Notes under the pieces: model-generated
Told to the model about the DNA's origin: nothing
The model's input: only the letters and a program-made list of their open reading frames with translations
Database searches by the model: none
Shown here: piece by piece, positions 16,933 through 25,317 of the stretch
How positions within the stretch are numbered: the stretch's first letter is position 1
Layout of the letters: every line of letters begins with the position of its first letter
Position numbers and translations under genes: made by a program
Assembly: GCF_021732705.1 (NCBI RefSeq)
Contig: NZ_JAKFUM010000026.1
Coordinates: 1 to 54,043 of the forward strand
Reading direction: 5' to 3'
Length of the DNA stretch: 54,043 nucleotides
Origin: Nevskia sp.
GTDB taxonomy: Bacteria; Pseudomonadota; Gammaproteobacteria; Nevskiales; Nevskiaceae

Positions 16933-17291
16933 GCACACCTCCACCGCGCACCGGCAGTCCGTCCCCGGGCATTCTCACGCTCAGCATCAAGGACAAGAAC
17001 GCGCTGTACGCGTCCTACATGCCGTTCATCAAGAACGGCGGCCTGTTCATCCCGACCAACAAGGAATACCGCCTCGGCGACGAGGTGTTCATCCTGCTGA
17101 CCCTGATGGAAGACGCCGAGCGCATCCCGGTGGCCGGCAAGGTCGTCTGGCTGACGCCGCGCAACGCACAGGGCAAGCGGCAGCAGGGCATTGGGGTGCA
17201 GTTCAGCACGCAGGACAACGGCGACACCCAGCGCAAGATCGAGACCTATCTCGCAGGCGTCAGCCTGGAGCGTCCGACGCACACGATGTAG
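16929..17291 (+). CDS. pilZ: PilZ domain protein
   Basis: This 120-residue single-domain protein belongs to the type IV pilus assembly PilZ branch (GILTLSIKDKNALYASYMPF, NGGLFIPT, VWLTPRN). That branch usually lacks the RxxxR c-di-GMP motif, and no such motif is seen here. The family role is in twitching pilus biogenesis. It closes the fab-holB gene run through an ATGA overlap with holB. Just after its stop lies an inverted copy of a 7-bp repeat. Confidence 0.93.
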   Translation: MSTPPPRTGSPSPGILTLSIKDKNALYASYMPFIKNGGLFIPTNKEYRLGDEVFILLTLMEDAERIPVAGKVVWLTPRNAQGKRQQGIGVQFSTQDNGDTQRKIETYLAGVSLERPTHTM

Positions 17292-17337
17292 GCGTGAGGC
17301 GTACGCTTGTGAGGCGTGAGGTGTCAGGCGTGAGGCG
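17292..17337. repeat. Inverted partner of the 7-bp tandem repeat
   Basis: Directly after the pilZ stop, GTGAGGC-type units occur in the opposite orientation to the array at 17404-17473. Examples are GCGTGAGGC and GTGAGGCGTGAGGTGTCAGGCG. The two arms could pair into a long imperfect stem around about 65 bases, possibly serving as a bidirectional terminator between pilZ and tal. Confidence 0.7.
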
Positions 17338-17403
17338 GAACAGCACGCTGGCGTAACGGCCGCTCACAGCGCTTGACTTGATTCCGGCACGGCGCAGCCT
17401 TTT

Positions 17404-17473
17404 CGCCTCACGCCTCACGCCTCACGCCTCACGCCTCACGCCTCACGCCTCACGCCTGACGCCTCACGCCTCA
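17404..17473. repeat. Ten tandem copies of CGCCTCA
   Basis: Ten head-to-tail 7-bp units are present; nine read CGCCTCA and the eighth reads CGCCTGA. The right end runs into the tal gene: read on the minus strand, the last units encode the final Glu-Ala and the TGA stop of transaldolase. The array is a candidate site for copy-number variation by slippage. It is too short and lacks spacers, so it is not a CRISPR. Confidence 0.9.
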
Positions 17474-18537
17474 CGGGCCTTCGCAGCGATCACCGCGATC
17501 AGTTCCTGCCACGACTTCACGAACGACTGCGCGCCGTCGCGCTGCAGCTTCAGCGCCAATGCGCCGATGTCGACGCCGGCAGCCGTGATGGCGCCGAGCA
17601 CGGCTTCGGCATCGCCACCGTCGGCCGCGAGCACCGCACCCGGCCGGCCGCGCTCGCCGTACGCGAGCAGGGTCTTCTCCGGAATCGTGTTGACGGTGTC
17701 GGGGGCGGCCAGCGCATCGACGTAATAGGTGTCCGGCAGCGATGCGTCCTTGGTGCTGGTGCTGGCGAACAGCAGGCGTTGCGGATGCGCGCCGGCGTTC
17801 GCCACGGCCTGCCAGCGCGGCGAGGCCAGCAGTTCGCGGTAGCGGCGATAGCAGCGCCGCATCATCGCCAGCCCGAGCTGGTTGTTCAGCGCGGCCGGCA
17901 CCTGATCCTTCACCGCGCCATCCCAGCGGCTGACGAACACCGAGGCCACCGAGCAGATCGTCGGATCGAGGCCGAGCGCGAGGCGCCGCTCGATGCCGCG
18001 CAGCCAGGCTTCGGCCGCGGCGACGTACTGATCGTCGGAGAACAGCAGCGTGACGTTGACCGGCACACCGGCGGCGATGGCATCCTCGATCGCCCCGAGA
18101 CCGGCCGGCGTGCCCGGAATCTTGATGTAGAGGTTCGGCTTGCCGGCCTGCGCGAACAGCGCGACGGCGGCACGCACGGTGGCGGCGGCTTCGTCGGCGA
18201 GCAGCGGCGAGACTTCGAGCGACACCCAGCCGTCGACACCGTTCGTGGCATCGAACACCGGCCGGAACAGATTCGCGGCGCGGCTCAGGTCCTCGATCGC
18301 CAGTTCGAAGAACAGGGTTTCCGCGTCCAGGCCGCGGGCAGCTTTCTCGCGGATCGCAGTGTCATAGGCGCTGCCGTTCTTGATCGCCTGCTCGAAGATC
18401 GTCGGGTTCGAGGTCAGGCCGGTGACGGCCAGCTCGTCGATGTAGCGGGCGAGGGTGCCGTCGGCGACCAGCGTGCGGGTGATGTTGTCGAGCCACAGGC
18501 TCTGGCCGAGGGCGTGCAGCGCTTTTGCGGGATTCAT
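17464..18537 (-). CDS. tal: Transaldolase
   Basis: Transaldolase moves a dihydroxyacetone unit between sugar phosphates in the non-oxidative pentose phosphate pathway. The Schiff-base lysine is K139 in NLYIKIPGTPAG. Other motifs are VTGLTSNPTIF and a SVASVFVSRWD segment. The length of 357 residues from the ATG at 18535-18537 and these motifs fit the longer transaldolase subfamily known from actinobacteria and some Proteobacteria. Upstream in-frame starts exist but lack family residues. The 3' end is formed by the CGCCTCA repeat. Confidence 0.93.
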   Translation of the reverse strand: MNPAKALHALGQSLWLDNITRTLVADGTLARYIDELAVTGLTSNPTIFEQAIKNGSAYDTAIREKAARGLDAETLFFELAIEDLSRAANLFRPVFDATNGVDGWVSLEVSPLLADEAAATVRAAVALFAQAGKPNLYIKIPGTPAGLGAIEDAIAAGVPVNVTLLFSDDQYVAAAEAWLRGIERRLALGLDPTICSVASVFVSRWDGAVKDQVPAALNNQLGLAMMRRCYRRYRELLASPRWQAVANAGAHPQRLLFASTSTKDASLPDTYYVDALAAPDTVNTIPEKTLLAYGERGRPGAVLAADGGDAEAVLGAITAAGVDIGALALKLQRDGAQSFVKSWQELIAVIAAKAREA

Positions 18538-18637
18538 GCCGTGCGTGTCGAGTGGTGGGGCGTCGATCATTCTAGCGATGCCGCGCATCGATCCGGCAGG
18601 TCAGCCGCACGCAGGAACGGTTTTGCGGCCCGCGACG

Positions 18638-19342
18638 TCAGACCGCAGGACGGCGCCACGCTTCCGAGCGCGGCGGCGGCAGACGCACGCCCTTGCGCGC
18701 CCGCATCATCTGCGCGGCCTGACGCGCCCACAGATCGAGATGGCTGCGAATCCACGCGCGGTCGTTCATCAGATGGGCCTGCGTGGCCAGCCCGACGAGG
18801 AAGAAGCTGAGCTGCACGAACATCGCGTGCAGGTCGGCCTTGCTGGTGCGGGCCGGGTCGATCGGCTCGAAATAGTGCTCGACGGCCGGCGCATAGACCT
18901 GCTGGACCCGCTTCAGGCGCTCGCGCAGCGCGTCGGCCAGATCGTGATCGCGCAGGCTGGCGATCAGCAGTTCGGTGTAGGCGTTGAACAGCGGCGTGGA
19001 AAACACCTGATCCCATGCGGCCTCGACCAGCCGCGACAGGCGATCATCCTCGTCGCCGATCGACAGCAGCATCTCGCCGAGCTGCCGGTAGGTGCGGCGC
19101 AGCAGGTCTTCCGCCGCATCGAGCATCAGCGCCTGCTTGTTCGGGTAGTGATGCACCTGCGCGCCGCGCGAGACGCCGGCGCGGCGGACGATCGAACTCA
19201 GCGTGGACCCGGCGTAACCGTCTTCGGCCAGGCTCTGCAGCGTCGCTTCGAGCAGCCGCGTGCGCATCAGGTCGCTGCGTTCGGCCTGGGTGCGGCGGGG
19301 CCGGGCGGCCGAAGTCGGGGACGGTGGAGGAGAGTCGGTCAT
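18638..19342 (-). CDS. TetR-family transcriptional regulator
   Basis: This 234-residue protein has an N-terminal helix-turn-helix: LLEATLQSLAEDGYAGSTLS then IVRRAGVSRGAQVHHYPNKQAL, the TetR signature. The C-terminal ligand domain is unassigned. It is transcribed away from the racemase gene at 19446, so the 103-bp gap probably holds both promoters and its operator. A role in sensing acyl-CoA or a related lipid is an inference from the neighbours. The start is the ATG at 19340-19342. Confidence 0.88.
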   Translation of the reverse strand: MTDSPPPSPTSAARPRRTQAERSDLMRTRLLEATLQSLAEDGYAGSTLSSIVRRAGVSRGAQVHHYPNKQALMLDAAEDLLRRTYRQLGEMLLSIGDEDDRLSRLVEAAWDQVFSTPLFNAYTELLIASLRDHDLADALRERLKRVQQVYAPAVEHYFEPIDPARTSKADLHAMFVQLSFFLVGLATQAHLMNDRAWIRSHLDLWARQAAQMMRARKGVRLPPPRSEAWRRPAV

Positions 19343-19445
19343 GGCTGCGGGCAGTAGGATACCGTCCAGACTGTATGTAAAATTGCTCACGCGTTCCACC
19401 CCCAGCCCGACCACCGTCCCGACTGCCGTTCCCACTCCCGATCCC

Positions 19446-20552
19446 ATGACCCAGAACCCGTTGCTGCGCGGCGTCCGCGTGCTCGATCTTTCCCGCCTGC
19501 TGCCGGGCCCGTTCTGCACGCTGTATCTGGCGCAGCTCGGTGCCGAAGTGATCAAGATCGAGGACCCGAAAGGCGGCGACGGCGCCCGCGGGATGTCGCC
19601 TGACCTGTTCTCGCTGGTCAATCGCGGCAAGCAGTCGGTGACGATGGATCTGAAGCAGGCCGAGGATGTCGCCATCTTCAAGAAGATGGTCGCCACCGCC
19701 GATGTCGTCATCGAATCGTTCCGTCCGGGAGTCATGGACCGCTTGGGCGTCGGCTACGACGTGCTGAAGGCGATCAATCCGAAGCTGGTCTACGCCGCGC
19801 TGACCGGCTACGGCCAGACCGGCCCGTACCGCGACCGCCCGGGTCATGACATGAACTATCGCGGCTATTCGGGCGAGCTCGACCAGACCGCCGGCTTCGA
19901 GGGCGCCCCTGCCGTCGGCAATCTGCAGGTTGCCGATCTCGCCGGCGGGGCCCTGACCTGCGCCATCGGCATTCTTGCGGCCTTGTACGGCGCACGGGAC
20001 AGCGGCGTCGGCAGCTTTGTCGACGTCGGCATGATGGACGGCACGCTGGCGCTGCAGGTGCTGTCGCTGAACAGCCTCCGCGTCTTCGGCCAGATGCCGC
20101 CGAAGGGCCGCGACATGCTCAGCGGCGGCCTGCCGAACTACGCGGTCTACGAATGCGCGGACGGCAAGCATCTGGCCGTCGGCTCGCTCGAGATGAAGTT
20201 CTTCCACGAAGTGCTGACCCGCGTCGACCGCGACGATCTGAAGAAGCTCCCGGCCGTGCCCGGCAAGCACGGCGAGCCGCTGCGCGCCGAACTGGTCGCG
20301 CTGTTCAAGTCGCGCCCGCGCGACGAGTGGGAAGCGCTGCTGGCGAACGAGGACACCTGCGTCAGCGCGATCCTGTCGCCGGCGGAAGTGCTGAAGAACG
20401 AGCAGGTGCTGGCCCGCGGCATGATCGTCGACGACAACGGCAAGCCGGCGTTCAACCTGCCGATCTTCTTCGACAACGCCAGCGCCGTGAACGGCAAGAC
20501 GCCGAAGCTCGGCGCCGACAACGACGCAGTGCTGGGGCCGCTGCGCGGCTGA
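19446..20552 (+). CDS. Alpha-methylacyl-CoA racemase (CaiB/BaiF family)
   Basis: This class III CoA-transferase-fold protein has 368 residues. H134 in GHDMNY, D164 in VADLAGG and E249 in SLEMKFF sit at a constant +8 offset from the H126, D156 and E241 catalytic residues I recall for the Mycobacterium racemase MCR. This supports racemase activity over CoA transfer. Such enzymes epimerise 2-methylacyl-CoAs for beta-oxidation of branched chains or sterol side chains. The N-terminal motif VLDLSRLLPGPFCT is typical. It converges on an acyl-CoA ligase. Confidence 0.88.
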   Translation: MTQNPLLRGVRVLDLSRLLPGPFCTLYLAQLGAEVIKIEDPKGGDGARGMSPDLFSLVNRGKQSVTMDLKQAEDVAIFKKMVATADVVIESFRPGVMDRLGVGYDVLKAINPKLVYAALTGYGQTGPYRDRPGHDMNYRGYSGELDQTAGFEGAPAVGNLQVADLAGGALTCAIGILAALYGARDSGVGSFVDVGMMDGTLALQVLSLNSLRVFGQMPPKGRDMLSGGLPNYAVYECADGKHLAVGSLEMKFFHEVLTRVDRDDLKKLPAVPGKHGEPLRAELVALFKSRPRDEWEALLANEDTCVSAILSPAEVLKNEQVLARGMIVDDNGKPAFNLPIFFDNASAVNGKTPKLGADNDAVLGPLRG

Positions 20553-20566
20553 GCGGTTCGCCGCAT

Positions 20567-20593
20567 CCGGGACCGCCGCGACGGCGGTCCCGG
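20567..20593. terminator. Perfect 12-bp stem between convergent genes
   Basis: CCGGGACCGCCG pairs exactly with CGGCGGTCCCGG around a CGA loop. It lies between the stops of the racemase (20552) and the ligase (20605), so it can serve both strands. There is no T-run, so termination strength is uncertain. Confidence 0.65.
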
Positions 20594-20604
20594 TCTCCCG
20601 GCGC

Positions 20605-22188
20605 TCAGCCCGGCAGCGCGAACGGCGTCGCCGATCCGCTGTACTTCAAGCGCAATTCGCGCTTCAGCAGCTTGCCGGCGGTGTTCTTCGGCAGGGTCGG
20701 CACGAAGATCACCTGCTTCGGCACCTTGTACGGCGCCAGCACCGCCCTGGCGTGGGCGATCAGCGCATCGCCGCTGGCCTCGGCGCCGTCGCGCAGCACG
20801 ACGAACGCCGCCACCGCTTCGATCCACTTCGGATCGGGCAGGGCGACGACGGCCACTTCCGACACGGCGGCATGGGTCAGCAGTGCCTCCTCGACTTCGC
20901 GGCTGGCCACCAGAACGCCGCCAGTGTTGATCACGTCCTTTACGCGATCGGCGATGAACAGGTAGCCCTCGGTGTCGAAGTAGCCGAGGTCGCCGGAGTG
21001 GAACCAGCCGCCGGCGAAGGCTTCGGCGGTCTGCGCGGCCTTGTCCCAGTAGCCGAGCGTCAGCTGAGGACTGCAGTGAACGATCTCGCCGAGCGTGCCC
21101 GGCGGGCAGTCGTTGCCGGCGTCGTCGACGACGCGGGTCTCGACATTGAACACCGGCCGGCCGGCCGATGCCGGACGCGCCTCGTGCTCGTGCGGCCGCA
21201 GCACGGTCGCCATTGGCGCGATCTCGGTCTGGCCGTAGCAGTTGTACGGCTCGGCGTTCGGCAGGCGCGCGCGCAGTTCCTGCAGCACCGGCACCGGCAT
21301 GATCGAGGCGCCGTAATAGATCTTGCGCAGCGAGGACAAATCGCGTGTCGCGAAGTCCGGATGGCGCAGCAGGCTGATCCAGACCGTCGGCGGCGCGAAG
21401 AACGAGGTGATTTTTTCAGCCTCGATCAGTTCCAGCACGCGCGCCGGCACTGGCGATTCGATCAGCATCTGCCAGGCACCCACCAGCAGGTGCGGCATCG
21501 TGAACACGTGCATCTGGGCGGTGTGATACAGCGGCAGCGCGGCCAGCGCACGGTCGGACTCGCGGCATTCCAGGTCCTGGATGCAGGTCTGGTACTCGGC
21601 GAGGACGCCGGCATGGCCGAGCATCGCGCCCTTCGGCGCGGCCGTGGTGCCCGACGTGTACAGGAACTGCGCGACGGACCGATCGTCGACCTCGAACTCG
21701 GCGTCCGGCAGCGGACCGTGCTGCGCGATGCTCAGCAGGTCCTCGCCCGGCGCGCCCTTCAGCAGCCGCGTGGTCGGCTGCGGGTCGCCGAGCACTGCGA
21801 GGTTGGCCGCAAGATCCGGATCGCTCAGCACCAGCGAAGCACCCGACTGCTTGACCAGATAAATCAGCTCGTCGCCGGTCAGCGCGTAGTTGATCGGGAC
21901 ATGGATCGCCCCGAGCCGCAGGCAGCCGAGAAACGCGATCAGGTAGGCGTCGGAATTCTTGCCGTAGGCCAGCACGCGGTCGCCGGCCCTGATCCCGAGC
22001 GATGCGTAGAACTGCGCGACCCGGTTCGCGGCCTGATCCAGCGCTTCGAAGCTCCAGCCGCGATCCGCGTAGCGCAGCGCTTCCCGCTGGCGATGGCGGC
22101 GAGCGGAGCGGCGCAGCGCATCGCCGATGGTGTTGCGGCGCGCGCGGACGATCTCGGCTGAGAGGTTCAGGTTCCCGGTCAGGCTCAT
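20605..22188 (-). CDS. Fatty-acyl-CoA synthetase (AMP-forming)
   Basis: This 527-residue ANL-superfamily ligase activates a carboxylic acid through an acyl-adenylate to the CoA thioester. Motifs are YTSGTTAAPKGAM (P-loop), YNCYGQTE, GWFHSGDLGYFDTEG with RVKDVINTGG, and the catalytic lysine in GKLLKRELR. The substrate is unknown; the closest type is the medium or long-chain fatty-acid or side-chain ligase group. It converges on the alpha-methylacyl-CoA racemase, which suggests joint use in branched-acid degradation. A GAGAAAG sequence precedes the ATG. Confidence 0.88.
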   Translation of the reverse strand: MSLTGNLNLSAEIVRARRNTIGDALRRSARRHRQREALRYADRGWSFEALDQAANRVAQFYASLGIRAGDRVLAYGKNSDAYLIAFLGCLRLGAIHVPINYALTGDELIYLVKQSGASLVLSDPDLAANLAVLGDPQPTTRLLKGAPGEDLLSIAQHGPLPDAEFEVDDRSVAQFLYTSGTTAAPKGAMLGHAGVLAEYQTCIQDLECRESDRALAALPLYHTAQMHVFTMPHLLVGAWQMLIESPVPARVLELIEAEKITSFFAPPTVWISLLRHPDFATRDLSSLRKIYYGASIMPVPVLQELRARLPNAEPYNCYGQTEIAPMATVLRPHEHEARPASAGRPVFNVETRVVDDAGNDCPPGTLGEIVHCSPQLTLGYWDKAAQTAEAFAGGWFHSGDLGYFDTEGYLFIADRVKDVINTGGVLVASREVEEALLTHAAVSEVAVVALPDPKWIEAVAAFVVLRDGAEASGDALIAHARAVLAPYKVPKQVIFVPTLPKNTAGKLLKRELRLKYSGSATPFALPG

Positions 22189-22259
22189 GTGTGCTTTCTC
22201 GCAGGTGATGTTGGCGACGGAACATGGCCGTCGCGCTGTTGATGTCTCGCATTCAAGGC

Positions 22260-22288
22260 TAATGAACCCCAGGTGCAGGCGGCGTCAA
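22260..22288 (-). promoter_or_regulatory. Candidate sigma-70-type promoter for the acyl-CoA synthetase
   Basis: On the minus strand TTGACG and TCATTA are separated by 17 bases, ending about 71 bases before the ligase ATG. The -35 is a near-consensus hexamer; the -10 is poor. It lies in the 136-bp gap between the M20 hydrolase and the ligase, where a separate promoter is expected. Confidence 0.35.
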
Positions 22289-22324
22289 TCGAACCGTCGT
22301 TCGCTCGTGACGACTAACCGCACG

Positions 22325-23584
22325 TCATGCCGCAAGCAACTCCGCCAGCATCGCCGCCACCGTCGTGGTCGCCCGCTTCAGATCGTTCAGCCGCAGGCAC
22401 TCGTCGGCACCGTGGCCATTGGCTTCGGCCAGGGTCCGCGGGCCAGCGCCGTACAGCACGGTGGGAATGCCGGCGGCGGTGTAATGCCGCGCGTCGGTGT
22501 ACAGCGGTACCCCGTGTTCGATGATCGACGTTCCGAAGTACGCCGCACCATGCTTTTGAAGGGCCGCGGTCAGCGTTTCGGCGCCCGGCAGCTTGACCAG
22601 CGGCTTCGCCAGCATCAGCCGCCGGATGTCGACGGTGATGCCCGGATAGCGCGCCGCGCTGTCGGCGATCAGCGTCCGCAGCGCGGCTTCGGCGACCTCG
22701 GCCGATTCCTCCGGAATGATTCGCCGGTCAAGCCGGAAGCTGACCTTGTCCGGCACGACATTGGTGTTGATGCCGCCGCTGATCAGGCCGATGTTCAGGG
22801 TGGGGCTGTCGATGCCATGCGTCGCCGAATGCTGGGTGGCCAGCGCTGCGCGAGAGGCGTAGAGCGCCGCCAGCACGCCGGTCGCCGCTTCCAGCGCATC
22901 GCGGCTGGACTTCGGCATCGCCGCGTGGCCCTGCTGGCCCTGCACCGTCACTTCCAGATGCAGGCAGCCGTTGTGCGCCGTGGTCACGGCATACGAGAAG
23001 CCGGCGGACAGGGCGTAGTCCGGCCGGCTGAGGCCATGCCGCAGCAGCCAGGCCGGGCCGATCTCGCCGCCCACTTCCTCGTCGTAGGTGAAATGCAGTT
23101 CGACGCGGCCGCGCAAGGCCAGCGCGCCCGCCGCCACCAGCCGCTGCAGCGCCCGCAGTGCGAAGGTATAGGTCGCGAAATCGGACTTGCTGACGGCGAC
23201 CCCGCGGCCGTACATCACCGGCCCATGCTGCGGATCGTCGCGGACCACTGCGCCGTACGGATCGACCGACCAGCCAAGCCCCGGCGGCACCACGTCGCCA
23301 TGCGCGTTCAGCGCGATGCAGGGCCCGCCATCGCCGAAGGCATGGCGCACGATCAGGTTTGAGGCCGAAATCATCTGCACTGCCGCCAGGTCGTCAGCCG
23401 GCACCGGATGCACTTCGACGGGATGCCCGAGCGCGGTCAGCAGTTCGGCCGCTCGGGCCCCGTGGGCGGCGCAATCGCCGGGCGGATTGTCGGTCGGCAC
23501 CTTGACCAGTTCGGCGAGGAAGGCGGTGGCGGCGGCGAATTCGGATTCGACTTCGCGCAGGATGGCGCGCTGCAGGTCGTTCAT
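22325..23584 (-). CDS. M20-family metallohydrolase of the purine operon
   Basis: This 419-residue zinc hydrolase belongs to the ArgE/DapE/AllC superfamily. Visible ligands are H95 and D97 (NAHGDVV), E169-E170 (TYDEEVGGE) and a late histidine. The usual GRGxxD motif reads GRGVAV here, so the bridging aspartate is replaced by V131, with D135 nearby. The ATG overlaps the uraD/allC stop (ATGA), making it the last gene of the purine operon. A role on ureidoglycine or ureidoglycolate, the next intermediates, is an inference; an amino-acid deacylase is possible. Confidence 0.75.
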   Translation of the reverse strand: MNDLQRAILREVESEFAAATAFLAELVKVPTDNPPGDCAAHGARAAELLTALGHPVEVHPVPADDLAAVQMISASNLIVRHAFGDGGPCIALNAHGDVVPPGLGWSVDPYGAVVRDDPQHGPVMYGRGVAVSKSDFATYTFALRALQRLVAAGALALRGRVELHFTYDEEVGGEIGPAWLLRHGLSRPDYALSAGFSYAVTTAHNGCLHLEVTVQGQQGHAAMPKSSRDALEAATGVLAALYASRAALATQHSATHGIDSPTLNIGLISGGINTNVVPDKVSFRLDRRIIPEESAEVAEAALRTLIADSAARYPGITVDIRRLMLAKPLVKLPGAETLTAALQKHGAAYFGTSIIEHGVPLYTDARHYTAAGIPTVLYGAGPRTLAEANGHGADECLRLNDLKRATTTVAAMLAELLAA

Positions 23585-25317
23585 GTCGGTTCGAGATGGG
23601 TGAGGAAATCGGCGAAGACTTGGGCGGCGATGTCGGCATCGCCCGCGCTCAAGGTTTCGTCCGGATGGTGACTGATGCCGCCGTTGCCGCAGCGCACGAA
23701 CAGCATCGCGCTCGGCGTTAGGTTCGCCATCATCATGCAATCGTGCCCGGCGCCGCTCGGCAGGCGGCGGCTGGCCGTGATGCCGGTGACCCGCCGGATC
23801 GAAGAGTCCAGCGCGTCCTGCAGCGCCGGCGCGCAGGGGGTGGCATCGGCCCGCACGATCGGCACGACCGTCGCGGTGACGCCGCGGCGCGACGCGATCG
23901 TGTCGATCGCCCGCAGCACGTCGGCCGCCGCGGCATCGCGAACGGCGTCATCCGGTGCCCGCAGGTCGATCGACAGCTCGCAGCGCCCGGGAATCACGTT
24001 GACCGCGCCGCCGGGCACTTCGAGCAGGCCGACCGTGCCGACCAGCCCCGGCACCGCGCCGCAGCGCTGCTCGACCATCAGCACGATCTCGGCAGCGGCG
24101 GCGGCGGCATCGCGGCGCAGATGCATCGGCACCGTGCCGGCATGGCCGGCCAGCCCGGTGATCGATGCCCGATAGCGCAGGCTGCCGTTGATCGCGGTGA
24201 CGACACCGACCGCGTGGCCTTCGTCGAGCAGCACAGGACCCTGCTCGATGTGGACCTCGACGAAGCCGAGCAGCGAGGCCGGATCGCGTGCGATGCCGGC
24301 GATCGCCGCCGGATCATGGCCCGCCGCGTTCAGCGCGTCGCGCATCGTCATACCGGCCCCGTCGATGCGGGCGAGCACGGCGGGATCGAAGCGCCCGGCG
24401 ATGGCGCCGGAACCGAGGAAGGTCGACTTGAAGCGCACGCCTTCCTCTTCGCAGAAGCCGACGATCTCCAGATCGAACGGCAACGGCACACCGGCCTGCC
24501 GCAGCCGCCGCGCCACGACGATCGGCAGCACGATGCCGAGCCGGCCATCGAAATGACCGCCATTGATCACCGTGTCGTAGTGCGAGCCGGTGATCAGCGT
24601 TCGGGCATCCGGCTCCGCGCGGCGCCAGCGCCCGACGACGTTGCCGATGGCATCGATCTGCGCGTCCAGCCCGGCTTCGAGCATCCAGTCGCGCAGCAGC
24701 GCGGCGGTCGCTTGATGCACCGGCGTCAGGTAGGTGCAGGTCAGGCCATCGGCCTGCTCGCTGAGCGTGGCCAGCCGCGCGCACATCGCGAGGATTTCAT
24801 CGCCGAACGGCTCGGAGACGCGATCGGCGAGCCGGAAGCCGGCGATGCGGCCGATCTCGTGCAGCGCGCGCGCCTGTTCGGTGGCGCGGTCGTTCGCGAG
24901 GCGTGCGGCGAGGCTCGCGATGATCGAGGCTCGCGTGTGGCCCTTCACCGCAAGAATGAACGGGAAGCCGAACCGCGCCCGGTACTCGGCGTTCAGGCGA
25001 TGCAGGCTCGCGTATTCATCGGGCGAGCATTGCGACAGGCCAGCCCCGGCCTGCTCGCGGGTGGATGCCGCCGTCAGCGCACCGGCGATCGCCGCCTTGC
25101 CGGCCAGCTCCGGGTGGGCACGGATCAAGTCGAGTTGCCGTGCTTCCGGAGCGGCCAGCATCGCCGCGTTCAGGGCATCGAGCAGCGCCAGTTTCGATGC
25201 GAACGGTGCGGCGGCGAACGCGGCGTCGGCCACCCATGGCGAGTGCTCGTACAGGCCGTCGAGTGCGGCAACGAAGCCGGCGCGGTCCAGTCGGTTCAGC
25301 TCGGCCAGCGTGATCAT
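23581..25317 (-). CDS. Bifunctional OHCU decarboxylase / allantoate amidohydrolase (UraD-AllC fusion)
   Basis: One 578-residue chain carries two enzymes. Residues 1-165 are UraD: H68 in RAHPELAGK, STREQAGAGL, and FGFPFILAVKG. They decarboxylate OHCU to S-allantoin. Residues about 175-578 are an AllC-type M20 amidohydrolase: H246 and D248 (GSHYDT), D257, E291-E292 (EEEGVRF), H356 (HIEQGP) and the terminal SHHPDE. They hydrolyse allantoate. The two steps flank allantoinase (PuuE), which is encoded next to it with an ATGA overlap. The start ATG at 25315-25317 gives a full UraD N-terminus. Confidence 0.93.
   Translation of the reverse strand: MITLAELNRLDRAGFVAALDGLYEHSPWVADAAFAAAPFASKLALLDALNAAMLAAPEARQLDLIRAHPELAGKAAIAGALTAASTREQAGAGLSQCSPDEYASLHRLNAEYRARFGFPFILAVKGHTRASIIASLAARLANDRATEQARALHEIGRIAGFRLADRVSEPFGDEILAMCARLATLSEQADGLTCTYLTPVHQATAALLRDWMLEAGLDAQIDAIGNVVGRWRRAEPDARTLITGSHYDTVINGGHFDGRLGIVLPIVVARRLRQAGVPLPFDLEIVGFCEEEGVRFKSTFLGSGAIAGRFDPAVLARIDGAGMTMRDALNAAGHDPAAIAGIARDPASLLGFVEVHIEQGPVLLDEGHAVGVVTAINGSLRYRASITGLAGHAGTVPMHLRRDAAAAAAEIVLMVEQRCGAVPGLVGTVGLLEVPGGAVNVIPGRCELSIDLRAPDDAVRDAAAADVLRAIDTIASRRGVTATVVPIVRADATPCAPALQDALDSSIRRVTGITASRRLPSGAGHDCMMMANLTPSAMLFVRCGNGGISHHPDETLSAGDADIAAQVFADFLTHLEPT

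Noticed and set aside
17404-17473. Tandem array as a CRISPR
   Set aside because: Units are 7 bp with no spacers and no cas genes nearby.
22325-23584. The M20 protein as a second allantoate amidohydrolase
   Set aside because: It lacks the AllC-type HIEQGP and GSHYDT patterns and belongs to the ArgE/DapE-like side of the superfamily.
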